Origin: Algoriphagus hitonicola
Lineage (GTDB): Bacteria; Bacteroidota; Bacteroidia; Cytophagales; Cyclobacteriaceae
Assembly: GCF_900113375.1 (NCBI RefSeq)
Contig: NZ_FOPC01000009.1
Location: 62,001 to 126,000, forward strand
Length of the DNA stretch: 64,000 bases
Direction of reading: 5' to 3'
This document shows, in pieces, positions 17,655 to 25,230 of this stretch; the stretch's first letter is position 1, and the number at the start of each line of letters is the position of its first letter. The position numbers and the translations under genes were made by a program. The notes beneath the pieces were generated by a model. It saw only the letters and a program-made list of their open reading frames with translations, did no database searches and was not told where the DNA came from.

Positions 17655-18647
17655 ATGCGTTATTTTCTGCTTTCGGTAGGGCTATTATACTTTTGCCTAT
17701 CCCATGAGTCGACTGCTCAGGACAGACGAATCATTCCTGACACTGTTTTGATCGGAGGAGATACGCTATTGATGCTGGGAGATTCGCTACTGATCGATGA
17801 GCCAGTTAAAGAGATTTTTTGGGAGACTGGAGGAAATTACAATCTAAACATTCAACAATCCACACTGACCAACTGGGCAGCGGGGGGAGCGAGTTCCTTT
17901 GCCTTAAATACGGGGTTTTCCCTTTTTGCGAATTACAAAAAAGACAAGAAAGTATGGGATACCAAGTTGAATATCAATTTGGGATTTAACCGACAATCAG
18001 ACCGGGATTACAGTACGCGAAAAACCAATGACAATTTTAATTTCAGCAGTAACTATGGTCGAGAGCTTTCCGAAATGTTTTATCTCTCTACCCAAATTGA
18101 TGCTCGGACCCAGCTCCTAGACGGATACAAATATTCTCGCCCATCTGGAAGTGAAAATGAGGTTCGTGAAAAAATTTCCGACTTGCTTTCACCCGGATAC
18201 ATCCAATCCTCCACCGGTCTCAATTATCGAAAGACCTATGAAAACAAAGGAAAAATCTCCACGATTTTATCCCCTTTCACAGGCCGATTTACCATTGTGA
18301 TGAATGACTCTCTGAGCAGTGTAGGTGCTTTTGGGGTCACTCCGGGAGAAAACGTCCGTGCAGAGGCAGGGATGTCTTTTGCGACTTCAGTTTCAGACAT
18401 TCAGCTGATGGAAAACATTTCTTGGAAGGCTGATCTGAACCTCTTTTCCAACTATGAGCGCTTTGGAAATATGGTGGTGAATTTCAATTCGGTTATTCAG
18501 ATGAAAGTAAACCGATTTATATCTACCCGGATCGAAACAACCCTAATCTATGACGAGGAGGTTTTTATCAAGCAGGATGATGGTAGCTCCAAACAAGCCG
18601 TCCAATTACAAAACCTCATTAATTTCGGTATTTCGTTGGATTTTTAA
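17655..18647 (+). CDS. DUF3078 family outer-membrane-type protein
   Basis: A 330-residue protein of a Bacteroidota-specific family with unknown function. A signal peptide (about residues 1-21, MRYFLLSVGLLYFCLSHEST) precedes a short linker and then a run of alternating hydrophobic beta strands typical of outer membrane beta-barrels. The family hallmark is visible around residues 65-80: LNIQQSTLTNWAAGGASS. It ends in an aromatic-terminated strand (LINFGISLDF), the usual signal for barrel insertion. It starts 17 nt after the MltD-like gene, so the two likely share an mRNA. It is convergent with dnaX, overlapping by 4 nt. Confidence 0.8.
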   Translation: MRYFLLSVGLLYFCLSHESTAQDRRIIPDTVLIGGDTLLMLGDSLLIDEPVKEIFWETGGNYNLNIQQSTLTNWAAGGASSFALNTGFSLFANYKKDKKVWDTKLNINLGFNRQSDRDYSTRKTNDNFNFSSNYGRELSEMFYLSTQIDARTQLLDGYKYSRPSGSENEVREKISDLLSPGYIQSSTGLNYRKTYENKGKISTILSPFTGRFTIVMNDSLSSVGAFGVTPGENVRAEAGMSFATSVSDIQLMENISWKADLNLFSNYERFGNMVVNFNSVIQMKVNRFISTRIETTLIYDEEVFIKQDDGSSKQAVQLQNLINFGISLDF

Positions 18648-19230
18648 TAATCTGCTTCCAAACCAAAACGCTTGGTAAACTCTTTAAAGGCTGCATGTTT
18701 TTCGGTCAAAAAGCGAAATTTATCTGAATCGGTATACAATTTTGAGGATTGGGATTCGATTTCCTCTTTGATATCCAAGCGAATGGAAATTTTACCGACA
18801 GAGGCTTTTGAACGGATAAGTTGAATCAAATCGGGCTTCATCTTCAGCGCAATCTCTTCCTGCACATGTCCCATAATTTCCAGCACTACCTCTTCTCCAT
18901 CTATTCTCACCGCTTGATTCAAAATGGCCAACTCTAAGTTTTTTCCCAAGCCTTTGAAATGCTCCTTGACCTCGATCAGGATTTGATCCAAAAGCTCTTG
19001 GGTTAGCGGTTTTAGTTCCTCTGTCGTCGAGACAAATTCAACAGGTCTTTTTTCGTCTTTTATTTCTACCTGAGGTTGTTGACCTTGATCTTTTATGATT
19101 TTTTTGGTCGCAGAAAGACTCGATGGGATCGAAATGGTCTTTTGGACCGGGGTGATTTTGGTCCCGATACTTGCCACAGAAGGAACGACGGTTGAGCCTA
19201 CGGATCTTTCAGGGGAATCAGCTAGCTTTT
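18644..19230 (-). CDS. dnaX: C-terminal tau-specific part of DnaX, in the -1 frame
   Basis: This open frame has no proper start codon of its own and continues the dnaX reading after a -1 shift at the A10 tract (19227-19236). No stop lies between the tract and 19177 in this frame, where it reads KLADSPERSVGSTVVPSVAS and on. The C-terminal 110 or so residues (LTQELLDQILIEVKEHFKGL, later SKLYTDSDKFRFLTEKHAAFKEFTKRFGLE) have the composition and ending of the tau C-terminal domain seen in Bacteroidota DnaX proteins, which contacts the polymerase alpha subunit. Joined to the upstream frame it gives a 574-residue tau. A sequencing error in the homopolymer is the main alternative. Confidence 0.75.
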
Positions 19231-20367
19231 TTTTTTAGAATCCTCCGCAACCAAGGCCGCCAAGCTAAGGGCCTCAGGTAATTTTGCCATTTTCATCAAA
19301 GCCAATTCCACGTGCAGCCGCTGATTTTTGCTGGCTTTGTAGTGAATGTCGCATTGGTTGGCAATATGAAGTGCCGAAAGCAAAAACGACTGACTGGTAG
19401 ATTGATTTTGAGCCATATATCGCTCTTTGACCGTCTCGGAGACTTCGATCAAATTCAAGGTCACTTGGTCTTGTGAAACCAACAGATCGCGGAAATGCTC
19501 AGTAAGCCCAACAATAAAATTATGCCCATCAAATCCTTTTTTCAGGATTTCATCAAAAATCAACAAGGACTGGGAAATATCCCCATCTACTAGCGCATCC
19601 ACGACTTTGAAATAATAGTCATAGTCTAAAATATGAAGATTGGCGATTGTTTCCTGATAAGTTACTTTCTTTCCTGCGGAATAAGTTACGATCAAGTCAA
19701 AAATCGAAAGTGCATCCCGAAGCGCTCCATCAGCTTTGGTTGCGATCAGCCGAAGGGCCTCATCTTCATATTCAACTTTTTCCTTATCTGCGATATATTT
19801 TAAATGCTCAGCAATGTGCTTGATCTGAATCCGGTTGAAATCAAAAATCTGGCATCTCGAAAGAATCGTCGGTATGATTTTATGCTTTTCGGTTGTCGCT
19901 AGGATAAAAATGGCATATTTGGGCGGCTCCTCCAGGGTTTTCAGAAACGCATTAAAAGCTGCATTCGAAAGCATGTGCACCTCATCGATGATATAGACCT
20001 TATATTGTCCTTTTTGAGGAGCATAGCGAACCTGATCTACAAGATTCCGAATGTCATCTACGGAGTTATTAGACGCGGCATCGAGTTCGTAAATATTAAA
20101 AGAGGAGTTGTTTTTGAAAGAAATACAGGACTCACAGGTATTACAGGCTTCCTGATCGTCACCTCGATTTTCACAGTTGATGGTTTTGGCCAAAATCCTC
20201 GCACAGGTAGTTTTACCCACTCCCCGAGGCCCACAAAAAAGAAAAGCCTGAGCTAAATGATTGTTTTTGATTGCATTCTGAAGTGTGGTCGTGATATGCT
20301 CTTGGCCTACCACACTTTTAAAATCTGCCGGTCTGTATTTTCTTGCCGAAACAACGAAATTTTCCAT
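19222..20367 (-). CDS. dnaX: DNA polymerase III gamma/tau subunit, zero-frame (gamma-like) product
   Basis: Clamp-loader ATPase of the replisome. The 381-residue zero-frame product holds the AAA+ core: Walker A GPRGVGKT (46-53), zinc cysteines Cys65, Cys75, Cys78 and Cys81, Walker B VYIIDEVHML (about 117-126), sensor 1 LATTEKHKI and sensor 2 region GALRDALSIFD. It ends KKKS just after an A10 run followed by AGC TAG, while the missing tau domain continues in the -1 frame. The Met at 20367 (MENFVVSARKYRP) is the family start; a further upstream open frame runs into the tmRNA gene and is not coding. Confidence 0.92.
   Translation of the reverse strand: MENFVVSARKYRPADFKSVVGQEHITTTLQNAIKNNHLAQAFLFCGPRGVGKTTCARILAKTINCENRGDDQEACNTCESCISFKNNSSFNIYELDAASNNSVDDIRNLVDQVRYAPQKGQYKVYIIDEVHMLSNAAFNAFLKTLEEPPKYAIFILATTEKHKIIPTILSRCQIFDFNRIQIKHIAEHLKYIADKEKVEYEDEALRLIATKADGALRDALSIFDLIVTYSAGKKVTYQETIANLHILDYDYYFKVVDALVDGDISQSLLIFDEILKKGFDGHNFIVGLTEHFRDLLVSQDQVTLNLIEVSETVKERYMAQNQSTSQSFLLSALHIANQCDIHYKASKNQRLHVELALMKMAKLPEALSLAALVAEDSKKKS
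19227..19236 (-). promoter_or_regulatory. A10 slippery tract in dnaX (candidate programmed frameshift or transcriptional slippage site)
   Basis: The minus strand reads GGAGGATTCT, ten A, then GCTAGC. The zero frame stops at TAG two codons later (AAA AGC TAG). A shift of -1, or one extra A added by RNA polymerase, enters the open tau frame. The GGAGG five nt upstream resembles the internal Shine-Dalgarno that stimulates the E. coli dnaX frameshift. No strong downstream stem-loop was seen. Confidence 0.7.
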
Positions 20368-20490
20368 CGCTGCAAGATATAAAAATCTCCTCATTCGGGA
20401 ATTAGAAGATTGAAAAATTAGAAACTCCGATTCCAATAAAGCCAAAAAATGAAATATCAGGAAATTCAAAATCGGGAACCAAAATTGACT

Positions 20491-20498
20491 TACTTTTG
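20491..20498 (+). promoter_or_regulatory. -7 promoter box of the tmRNA gene
   Basis: TACTTTTG fits TAnnTTTG exactly. Transcription would start near 20503-20505, leaving a leader of about 10 nt for RNase P to remove before the mature 5' end at 20515. The nearest TTG is too close to act as a -33 element. Confidence 0.5.
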
Positions 20499-20514
20499 TC
20501 ATCCCAAGTGATAT

Positions 20515-20916
20515 GGGGCTGACCGGTTTTGACAGTAAGTGTAAGGATCGGGCTCGCATGCAGGCTGGAGTATGTACGGCCTTGAAAGATTCATACGAAC
20601 CATAAATGGCGAAAATTCTTACGCCATGGCTGCCTAATCTAACCTTAACAGGATAGAAAGCTTAAAGGGTTGAGTCCGCCGTGGCGGATTCCCCGGCCAC
20701 ATCTCACCGTCTGTGGTCTGATCCGGGCGGAACTGAGGTGTCGATCAGGTCAGACTGCAGCTTGTGATGCGATTAAGCAAGCTTAAGTCCCAATCGCTAA
20801 GCTAGACTCAGGTGTGTCACCCAGCATAGTCTAGTCGAAAAACCAACAGGTGACTAAGCATGTAGACGGTACGGTGTTTCCTTATCTGGACGCGAGTTCG
20901 AATCTCGCCAGCTCCA
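20515..20916 (+). ncRNA. ssrA: Transfer-messenger RNA (tmRNA)
   Basis: Rescues stalled ribosomes and tags the incomplete protein for proteolysis. The 5' end GGGGCTGA pairs with the 3' end CAGCTCC (discriminator A at 20916) to form the tRNA-like acceptor stem, and GCGAGTTCGAATCTCGC just before it is the T arm. The tag frame runs from 20608 (GGC) to the TAA at 20635-20637 and reads GENSYAMAA, a tag of the Cytophagales type ending AMAA. The terminal CCA is not encoded (the genome continues ACAAA), so it must be added after transcription. The gene is divergent from dnaX and ends at a bidirectional terminator. Confidence 0.97.
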
Positions 20917-20920
20917 CAAA

Positions 20921-20956
20921 AAAGCCTTCCAAATCATTTTTGGAAGGCTTTCTGTT
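20921..20956. terminator. Bidirectional terminator between ssrA and ybbP-like gene
   Basis: A 13-bp perfect stem AAAGCCTTCCAAA (20921-20933) and TTTGGAAGGCTTT (20939-20951) with a 5-nt loop. It is flanked by A-rich sequence on the left and CTGTTTTTA on the right, so it can serve tmRNA and the convergent permease gene. Confidence 0.85.
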
Positions 20957-20970
20957 TTTACCCCGAAATT

Positions 20971-23493
20971 TCAACCATTTCCCCTCAAAATCTCCATCGG
21001 AGGCTGATTGATGATTTTGCGACCATTGAGCCAGCCCAAAACAATCGTAAGCAAGGTAATCGCCGCATAAAGTCCAAAAGCGGCACCCCAAGCAGGTCTA
21101 AAGCTCATTTCAAAAACAAATACGCTCAATAGCCAAGTTGCAAGAAAGGACAGGATAATCCCAGATAATGACGCCAAACTTCCTAAAAAGAAATATTCTA
21201 GGGTGTTGATTTTGCTCACCGTACCCGAGTCCGCACCGAGCGTCCGGAGAAGAATACTTTCCCGCATTCGCTGATACTTACTGATAATCAGCGAACTGAT
21301 CAACACCAAAATTCCAGTAACTATACTAAACAAGGCCATAAATTGAATCACAAAACTAATCTTATTCAAAATATCCTCCAGGGTTTCCACGATTGCTCCC
21401 AGATTCACCACGGAAATATTTGGAAACTCACGCACCACTTCTGACTGAATAGCCGCAGATTCCCGGTCATTATTGGTTCGGGTAATAATCACATGAAACT
21501 TCGGTGCTTGATCTAAAACTCCCTCAGGAAACAACACAATGAAGTTGGTCGAAATCTGATTGAACTTGATGTCCCTAAAGCTACCAATGTAGGTTTTGAT
21601 CGGTCTGCCTTGCACATTAAATTCGATTTCATCTCCTATTTTCATTCTGTCTCCTCCAAACCCTTCTGACAAACTCACAAAAATAGAATCCCCCCGAGCA
21701 CCGTAAGGAATCAATTCTCCCTCAACTATTTTCTCAGTCTCAATCAGGGTATCACGATAAGTTACTCGATATTCCCGATTATACATCCAGCGGGAGTAGT
21801 TCTCCTCCTCAGAAAGTTCCTCGTTCTCCCGTTTGTCTATCCCATTGATTTCATTCAGCTGCATGGTGACAATCGGCACTTCCTGTATGATTTTAAGATT
21901 TCTGCTGAGCACTTTTTCCCTCACTTCATCCAGTTGAGGAGATTGGATATCAAACATCAGCAGATTGGGTTGATCTTCTTTATCCGCAAATTTTGCTTCT
22001 TCCAAAAGCTGACTCTGCAGAAAGAAAAGTGTACTAATCATCGCTGTACCCAGTCCTATGGTGGCGATAAGTGAAATCGTCTGATTATTTGGCCGATAAA
22101 GGTTGGCCAAAGACTGACGCACGGTGTATCTCAGCGTAATCGGAAGGAACTTTCGAACCGACCACATGATCAATTGACCTACTCCCCAAAGTATGCCAAA
22201 GGCAAAAACCACAAATCCGGTAAACCCAAAAGCCCAATCGAGCTGTCCCAGCAAATAATAACTAAATCCCCAGATAAATACTAAAATACCGAGAATAACC
22301 AGCCATCGCATCGGATCTTTGAAAAGTGTAGAATCCGCAGTTTCTGGCCTCAATGTAGCCATCGGCGAGACCTTCCGTACTTTCAACAATGGTAAAAGAG
22401 CAAAAAGAATCGATACAAAAAGCCCCGTGATCACACCAAATCCAATGGATAACCAAGAAATTCTCACACTCACCTCTACAGGTAAAAATTCCGCAAATAC
22501 GGCCGGTAATATAAACTGAAGTCCTGTACCCAGGATGGAACCGATGATTGCCCCCACCAATCCCATGACTACAATTTCAAACAGATAAATTAACAAGACA
22601 TCTCGGGAAGAAACGCCCAAACAACGCAAAACGGCAACGGATGCGAGTTTTTCTTTTACAAAAACATTGACCGCAGAAGCGACTCCCACACATCCCAAAA
22701 GCAAGGCGATAAAGGCAACCAAACTCAGGAAATTAGAAAGATTTTCGAAAGACCTTCCCGTGGAGCGTTTCCTGTCCTCAACCGTATCCGCATCTACCCG
22801 GTCGATTTCCCACTCCTCTTCAAAAGGTTTAATAAGCGCCTCTACATCAGTATTGGTTTCGAATTGGAAATAGCGATTGTACTCGACTCGGCTCCCATAT
22901 TGAACCAATCCCGTCTCCTCTAAGTAAGCCATTGGAATATACACTGCCGGAGCTACTGTTGCCGTGATTCCAGTTTGTCCGGGGACTCCCTGAAGCTCAC
23001 CGGCAATTTCGAATTCAAGATTTCCAACTTTAATTTTATCTCCGACTTGCGCATCGAACTGCGCCATCAGGACTTTTTCTACCAGTACCTTTTGCCCACC
23101 CGATCTAAAGTCCGCATCCCCTGATTCGGGAATGGTCTCCAATTTTCCATAAAATGGAAAATCTCCTTCCAGTGCTCGCACTTGAGTAAGTCTGCTCGCC
23201 CCAGTCTGGGGAAAAGCGACCATGGAAGCAAAATTCACCTCACTGGCCGTCAGGGTAGCCAGAGAATCAATGGGCTGATCTCCGATCGGTTTATTGTTTT
23301 CCAAGACCAAGTCGGCTCCGAGGAGTTCTTTCGCTTGATTGTCAATATCCCCTGTCAGATTATCACCAAAGGAGCTGATGGCTACCAAAGCAGCGATACC
23401 TACGACAATCGAAGAGACGAAAAGTAAAAGACGAGAAATGTTTTTCCGAAAATCCCGAAGGGCCATTTTCGGAATCCAAGCAAAATCAGGCAT
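20971..23493 (-). CDS. YbbP-like FtsX-family ABC transporter permease
   Basis: An 840-residue inner membrane protein with about ten helices: one near residues 20-40, three in a first FtsX block (about 255-375), a central pair and repeat, and three in the last 130 residues. Two long periplasmic domains lie between the helices (about 41-250 and 490-690). This layout, ten helices with duplicated FtsX domains, is that of YbbP. The gene overlaps its ATPase by 8 nt. With the divergent TesA-like esterase the locus matches the E. coli tesA/ybbA-ybbP arrangement, where a role in releasing or exporting hydrophobic compounds has been proposed. Confidence 0.87.
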   Translation of the reverse strand: MPDFAWIPKMALRDFRKNISRLLLFVSSIVVGIAALVAISSFGDNLTGDIDNQAKELLGADLVLENNKPIGDQPIDSLATLTASEVNFASMVAFPQTGASRLTQVRALEGDFPFYGKLETIPESGDADFRSGGQKVLVEKVLMAQFDAQVGDKIKVGNLEFEIAGELQGVPGQTGITATVAPAVYIPMAYLEETGLVQYGSRVEYNRYFQFETNTDVEALIKPFEEEWEIDRVDADTVEDRKRSTGRSFENLSNFLSLVAFIALLLGCVGVASAVNVFVKEKLASVAVLRCLGVSSRDVLLIYLFEIVVMGLVGAIIGSILGTGLQFILPAVFAEFLPVEVSVRISWLSIGFGVITGLFVSILFALLPLLKVRKVSPMATLRPETADSTLFKDPMRWLVILGILVFIWGFSYYLLGQLDWAFGFTGFVVFAFGILWGVGQLIMWSVRKFLPITLRYTVRQSLANLYRPNNQTISLIATIGLGTAMISTLFFLQSQLLEEAKFADKEDQPNLLMFDIQSPQLDEVREKVLSRNLKIIQEVPIVTMQLNEINGIDKRENEELSEEENYSRWMYNREYRVTYRDTLIETEKIVEGELIPYGARGDSIFVSLSEGFGGDRMKIGDEIEFNVQGRPIKTYIGSFRDIKFNQISTNFIVLFPEGVLDQAPKFHVIITRTNNDRESAAIQSEVVREFPNISVVNLGAIVETLEDILNKISFVIQFMALFSIVTGILVLISSLIISKYQRMRESILLRTLGADSGTVSKINTLEYFFLGSLASLSGIILSFLATWLLSVFVFEMSFRPAWGAAFGLYAAITLLTIVLGWLNGRKIINQPPMEILRGNG

Positions 23494-24163
23494 GATTATC
23501 CTCCTGTATTTTTCCGCCTTTGATATGGATGATTCGCTGTGTCTTAGCTGCGAGTTCGGTATCGTGAGTGACCAAAACGAGCGTGGTGCCTTTTTCTTTG
23601 TTCAAATCAAAAATTAACCGCTCAATCATCTCCCCGGTTTCGGTATCAAGATTTCCGGTAGGCTCATCTGCAAATAGAATCTTGGGATCATTGGCAAAAG
23701 CTCGGGCAATGGAGACCCGTTGCTGTTCACCTCCGGAAAGCTGCGTAGGATAATGAGTCATTCGGTCTCCCAAACCCACCTTTTCCAGCAACTCCATGGC
23801 TTTAGTTCGGGCATCTTTTCGTTTTTTTAGTTCGAGAGGCACCATCACATTTTCCAAGGCCGTGAGGGTGGGCAGTAATTGGAAATTTTGAAAAATAAAT
23901 CCTACATGCTGATTACGAATTGCGGCGCGTTGATCTTCTGAGAGTTTCTCCAAAGACGCCCCGTTTAATACTACAGAACCAGAGCTAGCGGAATCCAACC
24001 CTGCGCAAAGTCCTAAAAGCGTGGTCTTGCCACTGCCCGAAGGACCTACGATAGATATGGTCTCACCTATCGCAAGGTCAAAGTTTACATCATCCAAAAC
24101 CGTTAATTTTCGGTTTCCGCTTTGGTAGGTTTTACTCAAATTCTGAATGGAAAGTATATTCAT
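23486..24163 (-). CDS. YbbA-like ABC transporter ATP-binding protein (LolD/MacB family)
   Basis: A 225-residue ATPase that powers the adjoining FtsX-type permease. Walker A GPSGSGKTT, Q-loop FQNFQLLP, signature LSGGEQQRVSIARA, Walker B ILFADEPTGNLD and the switch His in LVTHD are all intact. The signature with the QQRV sequence is typical of the MacB/LolD/YbbA mechanotransmission branch. The Met at 24163 (MNILSIQNLSKTYQSG) was chosen over an upstream in-frame start at 24199. The 8-nt overlap with the permease start indicates translational coupling. Confidence 0.92.
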   Translation of the reverse strand: MNILSIQNLSKTYQSGNRKLTVLDDVNFDLAIGETISIVGPSGSGKTTLLGLCAGLDSASSGSVVLNGASLEKLSEDQRAAIRNQHVGFIFQNFQLLPTLTALENVMVPLELKKRKDARTKAMELLEKVGLGDRMTHYPTQLSGGEQQRVSIARAFANDPKILFADEPTGNLDTETGEMIERLIFDLNKEKGTTLVLVTHDTELAAKTQRIIHIKGGKIQEDNHA

Positions 24164-24417
24164 TTTTACTAGTATGGTGCAAGATGATTTTCTTCTCAAA
24201 CGAAAAGCCCAACGCTTTGTTAAATTATCTGGGGATTTGATTTTTCGACTCTAGCAAGTAACAAAAAAATCACTTCAGTAAAGGACTCAAAAGCAATAGT
24301 CGGCCTAAAATCTGTTTGAATTTTGAACTTGTGCTCAAAAAAATCAATTCTTTGAAGTAATTAACAACCTAAAATGGTCCAACTTTGGCTGGAGGAAATA
24401 AATCTGAAAATCACCAT

Positions 24418-25104
24418 ATGAATATACTAAAACCTATTGCATCATTTCTTGCCGTATTTGCTCTTTTGTGGGCATCTTCTTGCTCCAGTTCCAATGAAAA
24501 GTCGACCACAAACCAAGCTGAAGAAGCCGCAGAAGAAACTCAAACTATCCCATCTGATAAAACCATCCTCTTCTTTGGAAATAGTCTTACAGCAGGATAT
24601 GGGATAGAAAAAGATGATGCCTTCCCTGGATTAATTCAGCAGCGCCTTGATAGTTTAGGACTGGATTATCGGGTCATCAATGGAGGATTGAGTGGTGAAA
24701 CCACAGCGGGCGGATTAAATCGCCTGGATTGGTTTCTAGAAGATGAGCCATATATTTTTGTATTGGAATTAGGAGGAAATGACGGATTGCGTGGGATTGA
24801 ATTATCAGAGACGAAATCCAACCTTGAAAAAATCATTGATAAAGTCCGAACCAAATACCCTTCCACTAAAATCATTCTGGCGGGGATGCAAATCCCGCCG
24901 AACATGGGCCCAGAATACACCAATGAATTCCAAACGATTTACCCCGAGTTAGCCAAGGAAAAAAACATAACTCTAATCCCTTTTTTACTTGAAGGAGTAG
25001 CGGGAGATCCCGAATTAAATTTACCAGACGGCATTCACCCGACAGAAGAAGGTCACCAGATCGTTTTCGAAACGGTATGGCCTTTTATTGAGAAAGAAAT
25101 CTAA
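24418..25104 (+). CDS. TesA-like SGNH arylesterase/lysophospholipase lipoprotein
   Basis: A 228-residue GDSL/SGNH hydrolase. A lipoprotein signal peptide ends at LLWASSC with Cys22 as the lipid-modified residue, so the enzyme is periplasmic and membrane-anchored. The catalytic blocks are FFGNSLTAGYG (Ser56), NGGLSGETTAGG (block II Gly), LGGNDGLRG (block III Asn) and DGIHPTEEGH (Asp and His). It matches the TesA/EstA family that hydrolyses aryl esters, thioesters and lysophospholipids. It is divergent from ybbA-ybbP, as in E. coli. The Met at 24418 is preferred because it starts the lipoprotein signal directly. Confidence 0.9.
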   Translation: MNILKPIASFLAVFALLWASSCSSSNEKSTTNQAEEAAEETQTIPSDKTILFFGNSLTAGYGIEKDDAFPGLIQQRLDSLGLDYRVINGGLSGETTAGGLNRLDWFLEDEPYIFVLELGGNDGLRGIELSETKSNLEKIIDKVRTKYPSTKIILAGMQIPPNMGPEYTNEFQTIYPELAKEKNITLIPFLLEGVAGDPELNLPDGIHPTEEGHQIVFETVWPFIEKEI

Positions 25105-25230
25105 GAAATACAGACTTATTTTAAATCGATTAAAATTATTTTCAACCGCCCATCCATACTTTAAATAAGTAGTATTTTCATCATCTATTTTTTTGCCCTA
25201 TATTTTGGACTTCATTAAAATTTTTAAAAA

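Noticed and set aside
18644..19177. Separate gene of 177 residues starting at a GTG
   Set aside because: It is in the -1 frame directly after dnaX, has no own start signal, and matches the tau C-terminal domain.
20368..20559. N-terminal extension of dnaX by 64 residues
   Set aside because: It runs into the 5' end of the tmRNA gene and has no similarity to DnaX; the family start MENFVVSARKYRP is at 20367.
20880..20970. Integration site at the tmRNA 3' end
   Set aside because: tmRNA ends are common attachment sites, but no integrase, no repeated 3' end and no foreign genes follow; a clean terminator and ybbP come next.
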